A stretch of DNA of 10,655 bases from Bacteroidales bacterium. GTDB lineage: Bacteria; Bacteroidota; Bacteroidia; Bacteroidales; JALTDM01. A program made the position numbers and the translations under genes. Under the pieces are notes generated by a model that saw nothing but the letters and a program-made list of their open reading frames with translations, ran no database searches and was not told where the DNA came from. Where the stretch lies: the NCBI GenBank assembly GCA_027074135.1, contig JALTDM010000113.1:1-10655 (forward strand), in the 5' to 3' direction. Below, in pieces: positions 5,826 to 10,655 of the stretch (position 1 is the stretch's first letter; every line of letters begins with the position of its first letter).

Positions 5826-8339
5826 TTATTCGGTTTCGTTACTTCCCGGATTTCGATATTGTCCGTTTTCTTCTGTGTTTTCTTCTTCTTCTTCTATTTC
5901 AGTTCTGATTCTTGCTACGGAAGCGATCTTATCACCGTTTTTCAGGTTTATAAGGCGGACACCTTGCGTATTTCTTCCCATTGTTCTAAGATTATCTACA
6001 GACAAACGAATCGTAATGCCTGAAACATTTATAATCATAAGTTCATCACCGTCACGCACGCTTTTTATGGCTACAACTTTACCGGTTTTTTCTGTAACAT
6101 TCATGGACTTAACGCCTTTCCCTCCTCGGTTTGTCATACGGTATTCTTCTATGGACGAGCGCTTGCCGTAACCGTTTTCTGAGACAACAAGTACATCTTC
6201 CGAATCATCTTCTATCGAAATAGCTCCTATTACATAGTCATCATCTTCGAGCTTGATAGCTCTCACACCGCTGGCAGTACGTCCTATCGGTCTTACCGTG
6301 CTGTTTTTGAACCTGATTGCCTTGCCGTTGTGTGTAGCAATAAGTATATCGGCATCATCGGATGTAAGCATTGCTTGCAACAATTCGTCATTATCTTTTA
6401 TTGTGATAGCGTTAATTCCGGTTTGACGCGGACGTGAATATGCTTCCAAAGATGTCTTTTTTATGGTACCGTTTTTGGTTACCAGTACTACATATTTTTT
6501 AAGTTCGTCTCCGTCGGTCAAGTCTTTAACATTGAAAAAGGCTTTTATTTTGTCGTCTTCGTCTATGTTCAAAATGTTTTGTATAGCTCTGCCTTTAGAA
6601 GTTTTTGTACCTTCCGGAATATTGTAAACTTTCAGCCAGTAGCACTTACCTTTTTCAGTAAAGAAAAGCAACGTGTTGTGCATTCTGGCAATGTAAAGGT
6701 TTTCGATAAAATCTTCTTCACGTGTAGATGAACCTTTACTTCCAACTCCACCACGGCGTTGCACTCTGTATTCATTCAGCGGAGTGCGTTTGATATAGCC
6801 GAGATGTGAGAAAGAAATAACCATTTCTTCGTTTTCATAAAAATCTTCGGGGTTAAATTCTTCTGCATTTTCTTCAATCTCGGTTCTTCTTTCGTCACCG
6901 TAAAGTTCTTTTATTTCAAGTAGTTCGTCTTTGATTATTTGCATTCTGCGGGATTCGTTTTCCAGAATGTCTTTTAAGTCTTTGATTTTTATTTGCAATT
7001 CTTCGTATTCCGCCCTTAACTTTTCTTGTTCCAAACCAGTGAGCTGACGCAACCGCATTTCTGTGATTGCCCTTGCTTGAATATCGTCCAAACTAAATCT
7101 TGCCATGAGCCTTTTGCGAGCTTCTTCAGGAGATTGTGATGAACGGATTATTTGAATAACTTCATCTATATTGTCTGAAGCTATAATCAAACCTTCAAGT
7201 ATGTGAGCCCTTTCTTCTGCTTTTCTCAGGTCGTATTTGGTTCTTCGTATTACTACTTCGTGCCTGTGTTCTATAAAATGATGTAGCAGGTCTTTAAGAT
7301 TCAGCAGTTTTGGTCTGCCGTTTACAAGTGCGATGTTATTTACATTGAAACTATTTTGAAATTGGGTGTGCTTAAATAAGTTGTTAATCACTATTTCGGG
7401 GCTGGCATCCTTTTTCAAATCAATAACAATACGCATACCTTCTCTGTCGGTTTCATCATTTATATTGGATATGCCTTCTATTTTCTTTTCGTTTACAAGG
7501 TCTGCAATTTTTTCTATCAGGTTTGCTTTGTTTACATTGTAAGGTATTTCTGTAACAATAATTTGTTCTCTTCCTGTCTTGGTTGTTTCCACATGCCATT
7601 TTGCCCTAACAACTATTCTGCCGCGACCTGTTTCATAAGCTTCTCTTACTCCTTTGTAGCCATAGATTATACCGCCTGTCGGGAAGTCGGGAGCTTTTAT
7701 TATTTTGATAAGTTCGTCAATTTCAATATCTCTGTTATCAATGTATGCTACAAGTGCATCAACGGTATCTGACAAGTTGTGTGGTGGCATATTGGTTGCC
7801 ATACCCACGGCTATACCCGAAGTACCGTTTACAAGCAAAAGTGGAATCTTAGTTGGCAGTACTACGGGTTCTTTGAGTGTTTCGTCAAAGTTTGGTTGGA
7901 AATCCACAGTTTCTTTGTTAATATCCGCGAGTGTTTCTTCAGCAATTTTTGCAAGCCTTGCTTCGGTATAACGCATTGCGGCGGGACTGTCTCCGTCAAT
8001 GGACCCGAAATTACCTTGCCCGTCAATTAGCGGGTAACGCAATGACCATTCTTGAGCCATTCTCACCATTGCGTCATATACGGAACTGTCGCCGTGCGGA
8101 TGGTATTTACCCAGCACTTCTCCTACTATTCTTGCTGATTTTTTATATGGTTTGTTTGATACAAGCCCCAGGTCATTGTACATTCCGAACAGTACTCTGC
8201 GGTGAACAGGTTTGAGTCCGTCCCTGACATCAGGCAATGCACGCGATACTATCACCGACATAGAATAATCTATGTACGATGACTTCATTTCTTCTTCTAT
8301 GTTTACCTTAAGAATGTTTCCACCTTGTATTTCTTCCAT
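5826..8339 (-). CDS. gyrA: DNA gyrase subunit A
   Basis: An 837-residue, full-length GyrA. With GyrB it forms the A2B2 enzyme that introduces negative supercoils using ATP. The breakage-reunion domain starts SYIDYSMSVIVSRALPDVRD (21-40) and holds the catalytic tyrosine Y124 in AAMRYTEARL (E. coli Y122). The quinolone-resistance-determining region reads GKYHPHGDSSVYD (77-89). Both resistance hot-spot residues are wild type: S85 and D89, equal to E. coli S83 and D87. The C-terminal six-bladed DNA-wrapping domain begins near 500. Its GyrA box is QRRGGVG (527-533), differing from the E. coli form QRRGGKG at one position. This marks it as gyrase rather than topoisomerase IV ParC. The tail is acidic (IEEEEENTEENG). 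The ATG is at 8339, behind a promoter element at 8384-8391. Confidence 0.97.
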   Translation of the reverse strand: MEEIQGGNILKVNIEEEMKSSYIDYSMSVIVSRALPDVRDGLKPVHRRVLFGMYNDLGLVSNKPYKKSARIVGEVLGKYHPHGDSSVYDAMVRMAQEWSLRYPLIDGQGNFGSIDGDSPAAMRYTEARLAKIAEETLADINKETVDFQPNFDETLKEPVVLPTKIPLLLVNGTSGIAVGMATNMPPHNLSDTVDALVAYIDNRDIEIDELIKIIKAPDFPTGGIIYGYKGVREAYETGRGRIVVRAKWHVETTKTGREQIIVTEIPYNVNKANLIEKIADLVNEKKIEGISNINDETDREGMRIVIDLKKDASPEIVINNLFKHTQFQNSFNVNNIALVNGRPKLLNLKDLLHHFIEHRHEVVIRRTKYDLRKAEERAHILEGLIIASDNIDEVIQIIRSSQSPEEARKRLMARFSLDDIQARAITEMRLRQLTGLEQEKLRAEYEELQIKIKDLKDILENESRRMQIIKDELLEIKELYGDERRTEIEENAEEFNPEDFYENEEMVISFSHLGYIKRTPLNEYRVQRRGGVGSKGSSTREEDFIENLYIARMHNTLLFFTEKGKCYWLKVYNIPEGTKTSKGRAIQNILNIDEDDKIKAFFNVKDLTDGDELKKYVVLVTKNGTIKKTSLEAYSRPRQTGINAITIKDNDELLQAMLTSDDADILIATHNGKAIRFKNSTVRPIGRTASGVRAIKLEDDDYVIGAISIEDDSEDVLVVSENGYGKRSSIEEYRMTNRGGKGVKSMNVTEKTGKVVAIKSVRDGDELMIINVSGITIRLSVDNLRTMGRNTQGVRLINLKNGDKIASVARIRTEIEEEEENTEENGQYRNPGSNETE

Positions 8340-8383
8340 TTGGTGAGTTTTTTTAATCTGCTTATTATTCTATATAAGAATTG

Positions 8384-8391
8384 CAAATTTA
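8384..8391 (-). promoter_or_regulatory. Predicted -7 promoter element for gyrA
   Basis: The minus strand reads TAAATTTGC, an exact TAnnTTTG match, 44 nt before the gyrA ATG; the leader would be about 38 nt. At 18 nt upstream is TTTTC, one base from the TTTTG form of the -33 element, which makes this a fair candidate. Confidence 0.55.
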
Positions 8392-8479
8392 ATATTTATT
8401 TTTTGCTCTGAAAATATTTACTAACATATATGGATTGTTTGATGCAAATTACTCATTATTTTACGAAAAATCTAACCAT

Positions 8480-8905
8480 TCAAATTACATTATTTTTAAT
8501 ACCGGGATTAATTTTAAGTAAATCATTTACGAAAACTTTCTTGTCTTCCGGTGAAATAATTACTTCATTGTATTTGCCGTATTTAATTGTTATACGGTCG
8601 AATGAAGGTGCAGGTGATGAAATTAAGCTCTTGGTATTTGAAACTTCTTTTATTGTCCCTATATCAATGGGTTTGAATGAGAATATACCCTGTTTTATTT
8701 TAAGGAACTTGCGGTCAATAATGTATTCCGTCTTGAGAAACAGATGCAAAACAAAAGCATAAATTAATGTTAAAAATCCGATAGCCGCAGCAGTAGAAAA
8801 ATCAAACCCATATTTTATCAAAGCAGGCACAAGAGGTCCATAAAAAAGCAGAAAAACAAAAACCAACAATCCGTAAGAAACTTTTGCAGGATAAGTCTTT
8901 GGCAT
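8480..8905 (-). CDS. Small membrane protein with bacterial PH-like domain
   Basis: A 141-residue protein. Two membrane helices at about 9-30 and 38-57 are followed by a soluble domain: residues 59-75 (KTEYIIDRKFLKIKQGI), then FKPIDIGTIKEVSNTKSLIS (77-96), SPAPSFDRITIKYGKYNEVI (97-116) and a final helix SPEDKKVFVNDLLKINPGI (118-136). This pattern matches small bacterial PH-like proteins (bPH_4, formerly DUF1200, YyaB-like). Their function is unknown. They have a pleckstrin-homology-type barrel and are often membrane-anchored; a lipid- or protein-binding role is only a guess. The ATG at 8905 is 25 nt after the stop of the DUF4197 gene with no promoter element between them, so the two are probably co-transcribed. 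Confidence 0.75.
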   Translation of the reverse strand: MPKTYPAKVSYGLLVFVFLLFYGPLVPALIKYGFDFSTAAAIGFLTLIYAFVLHLFLKTEYIIDRKFLKIKQGIFSFKPIDIGTIKEVSNTKSLISSPAPSFDRITIKYGKYNEVIISPEDKKVFVNDLLKINPGIKNNVI

Positions 8906-8930
8906 TAAAGTTTCATTTAGTTAGAATTTC

Positions 8931-9698
8931 TCACCAATTATCCGGATTGAAAACTCTTTGCAAAATGTCATTTATACGTGCTGCCGGATTTTTTCTGATT
9001 TGTTTTTCTTGGTCGGCTATTTTCACAAACAATCCGTTTACACCTTTTTTGGTTGCGTAATCGGTCAAATCGGTATTTACTTTTTTCCAGCCCATTGTGC
9101 GAGCTACTTTGTTGTATGAAGTAGTCAGTGTTCGCCAAGCAGAATTTGCAGATATGCCGGCAACCAACGGCTTATCAAGAGATTTGCGCATTACAGGTTT
9201 ATATAAATTCACCAGCGAAGTAAATGTTTTTTGTCTGAAATAGTGGGTAGCTGCAGTATCATTGCCTTTGAGTATATTCCATGCATCGGAAATGGTCATA
9301 GATTTAACGGCATTTTTAAAAATCGGAGTAGCACTTTTTGCCGCATCTTCTGCTGCACGGTTCATTCTTAATACTACATCATCCACCATTTTAGAAACGC
9401 CCACAGCTTTTAATAAAGGGTGGTCTTTATGCTTTAATATTTCCCGTGCATCAGGCGGAAGCAAAATTTTAACAGCTGCATCACCATAATAACCGTTTGT
9501 CTTGGAGAGAATGCCCACAGCTTTGTCTGTTCCCACTTCCAGTGCTTCTTTTAAGCCTTTTATAACTTCTTGCTCCGTAAGTTTATTGTTTGATGATTGT
9601 GATTGTGCTTGTGCCATTGCCTCATCTGCAACTTTCATTAGTGAATCACAACCTGTTAAGTAAAAAATCACTAACACAGAGAACAAAATCTTTTTCAT
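8931..9698 (-). CDS. DUF4197 family lipoprotein, function unknown
   Basis: A 255-residue protein with a lipoprotein signal peptide: MKKILFSVLVIFYLTGC, lipobox LTGC, acylated cysteine C17. The sequence after Cys (DSLMKVADE) does not resemble the K-(D/E)2 surface-export signal reported for Bacteroidota lipoproteins, so it probably faces the periplasm. Residues about 36-252 are one helical domain with the features of DUF4197: LTEQEVIKGLKEALEVGTDK (40-59), GYYGDAAVKILLPPD (69-83), MNRAAEDAAKSATPIFKNAV (111-130), DAWNILKGNDTAATHYFRQK (138-157) and the C-terminal IRKNPAARINDILQRVF. No enzymatic residues are known for this family. The promoter upstream (9723-9753) is the best in the window. The PH-like protein gene follows 25 nt downstream, likely on the same mRNA. 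Confidence 0.88.
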   Translation of the reverse strand: MKKILFSVLVIFYLTGCDSLMKVADEAMAQAQSQSSNNKLTEQEVIKGLKEALEVGTDKAVGILSKTNGYYGDAAVKILLPPDAREILKHKDHPLLKAVGVSKMVDDVVLRMNRAAEDAAKSATPIFKNAVKSMTISDAWNILKGNDTAATHYFRQKTFTSLVNLYKPVMRKSLDKPLVAGISANSAWRTLTTSYNKVARTMGWKKVNTDLTDYATKKGVNGLFVKIADQEKQIRKNPAARINDILQRVFNPDNW

Positions 9699-9722
9699 AG
9701 CTTATAATTATTTGATTTCAGA

Positions 9723-9753
9723 CAAAAGTAATAAAAATTAAGCGGAAGCAAAA
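9723..9753 (-). promoter_or_regulatory. Predicted Bacteroidota-type promoter (-33 and -7) for the DUF4197-PH operon
   Basis: On the minus strand TTTTG (9753-9749) is followed after 18 nt by TACTTTTG (9730-9723). Both the -33 (TTTG) and -7 (TAnnTTTG) elements of the Bacteroidota housekeeping sigma factor are present with normal spacing. This is the only promoter here with both halves intact. The ATG at 9698 is 24 nt after the -7 element. The -33 element directly abuts the stop codon of the preceding gene. Confidence 0.7.
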
Positions 9754-10655
9754 CTACTTGTAGAAAAACTTATCAACTAAAGTATTATCTGGAGTAATTA
9801 TTTTTAATAAATAAACTTGTCCGTGACTTAATCTATCCAACCCGATTTTGTTTATGCCTGCAAACAAATTGATAGATGTTATCAATGTTTTACCGGACAA
9901 ATCAACAATGAATAATTGTCCTTCTTCCCCCTGTGAATTGTTAACAATAAGGTTGTTTCCTTCCACAAGATAACTTATACCTTGTTGCAAGTTATTGATC
10001 TCGATAGTTACCTTGCCTTTCTCCTTAGTCAAGCCGTCAAAATCAGTTTGGTAGAGTTTATAATAATTTATTCCTTTAGCCGGATTTTTGTCCACCAAGT
10101 TGTAGTAATGAATTAAATTACTATTGCCGGCACCGTGTACAGTTGCCAAAACGAAATAATTTTCACCGTCATAAGATTTTTCGACCGTAAAAAAGTCATT
10201 ATTTATTTCAGCCGTGGTTTCCCATTCCAACAAAACAGTACCATTTTTCAATCTAGCCGAAAATGACAACAGATCTACAGGCAAGGCAAATTCATCCGAC
10301 CTTGCTATGGCAAAGTCACTAAAATCGGCAAGACCGGATAATTTTGCTGTAATCGGATTTGTTCCAGTACCTGACTGTGTATTGTTATTGTGATTAGCAG
10401 GGTAAACATTCCAATCTGTCGTAGAATCGTGACGCTTAACTATGGTATGTTGATCTGCCGTTGTACCGCCATTTGTGTGACCTCTGGATGTTAGTGTTAT
10501 ATCGTAATTCACTGTGGTAAAATTATCTGGTGTAATAGTCCAATAGCCGTAATCAAGCAAAGTTGTAACCGGTGTTCCGTTTAAAACCAATCCGAGAGAT
10601 GAAATATCTGTGTTGAATGATGTGGGATGGGTAAATTTTGCATCAAAATAACTAA
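9754..10655 (-). CDS. Secreted protein with type IX secretion C-terminal sorting domain (partial, N-terminus missing)
   Basis: The frame is open to the right edge, so this is the last 299 residues of a longer protein; the start is outside the window. The first visible part (about 1-120) is a beta-rich Asn/Thr/Gly stretch ending KLSGLADFSDFAIARSDE. From about 124 (LPVDLLSFSARLKNGTVLLE) to 220 runs an Ig/FnIII-like domain very common just before T9SS tails, with EINNDFFTVEKSYDGENYF, HGAGNSN, YYKLYQTDFDG. The final 75 residues are a type A sorting domain: QLFIVDLSGKTL, then SHGQVYLLKIITPDNTLVDK and FFYK at the end. That tail directs export through the T9SS outer-membrane translocon, after which it is usually cleaved and the protein is attached to the cell surface or released. 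What the missing N-terminal part does cannot be judged. The TAG stop is at 9756-9754. Confidence 0.88.
   Translation of the reverse strand, partial: SYFDAKFTHPTSFNTDISSLGLVLNGTPVTTLLDYGYWTITPDNFTTVNYDITLTSRGHTNGGTTADQHTIVKRHDSTTDWNVYPANHNNNTQSGTGTNPITAKLSGLADFSDFAIARSDEFALPVDLLSFSARLKNGTVLLEWETTAEINNDFFTVEKSYDGENYFVLATVHGAGNSNLIHYYNLVDKNPAKGINYYKLYQTDFDGLTKEKGKVTIEINNLQQGISYLVEGNNLIVNNSQGEEGQLFIVDLSGKTLITSINLFAGINKIGLDRLSHGQVYLLKIITPDNTLVDKFFYK

Noticed and set aside
7563..8215. Several 69-94 codon plus-strand frames opposite gyrA
   Set aside because: They are antisense shadows of a highly conserved gyrA coding sequence, overlap each other in different frames and have no domain character.
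8430..8762. A 110-codon plus-strand frame opposite the PH-like gene
   Set aside because: The minus-strand frame has coherent helices and a recognisable domain; the plus-strand product has none and would cover the gyrA upstream region.
1..10655. A hidden mobile element, defence island, CRISPR array or RNA gene
   Set aside because: No transposase, integrase, repeats with spacers, inverted terminal repeats or tRNA-like folds were found; all gaps are short and the genes are core or common envelope genes.

Overview
The window comes from an AT-rich Bacteroidota genome (genus not determinable). Four things point there: a TonB-dependent receptor with an N-terminal carboxypeptidase-like domain, a type IX secretion (T9SS) C-terminal sorting domain, a ribosomal protein S16 with a long charged tail, and the Bacteroidota-type promoter element TAnnTTTG in front of almost every transcription unit. 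Nearly everything is on the minus strand; only one gene, an HdeD-like membrane protein, is on the plus strand.

Layout from left to right: (1) 1-1225, 5' part of a TonB-dependent outer-membrane receptor that runs off the left edge. (2) 1298-2964, a compact operon read rpsP -> rimM -> thpR (S16, 16S rRNA maturation factor, RNA 2',3'-cyclic phosphodiesterase) with 8-9 nt gaps. (3) 3059-3715, a class I SAM-dependent methyltransferase with its own promoter. (4) 3895-4449 (+), an HdeD/DUF308-like six-helix membrane protein, followed by a strong hairpin terminator at 4465-4492 shared with the convergent gene. (5) 4516-5781, an exported TPR protein, and 5826-8339, gyrA. (6) 8480-9698, a DUF4197 lipoprotein followed by a small membrane protein with a bacterial PH-like domain, probably one transcript. 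(7) 9754-10655, the C-terminal 299 residues of a secreted T9SS cargo protein whose start lies beyond the right edge.

Most of this is core cell biology: translation (S16, RimM), DNA topology (GyrA), RNA processing (ThpR) and envelope proteins (receptor, TPR protein, lipoprotein, T9SS cargo). I find no RNA genes, mobile elements, CRISPR arrays, phage genes or defence cassette, and no gap between genes over 300 bases. I see no convincing undescribed system. The points most worth a second look are the consistent promoter elements, which also correct two gene starts, the gyrA-TPR neighbourhood, and the DUF4197/PH pair.
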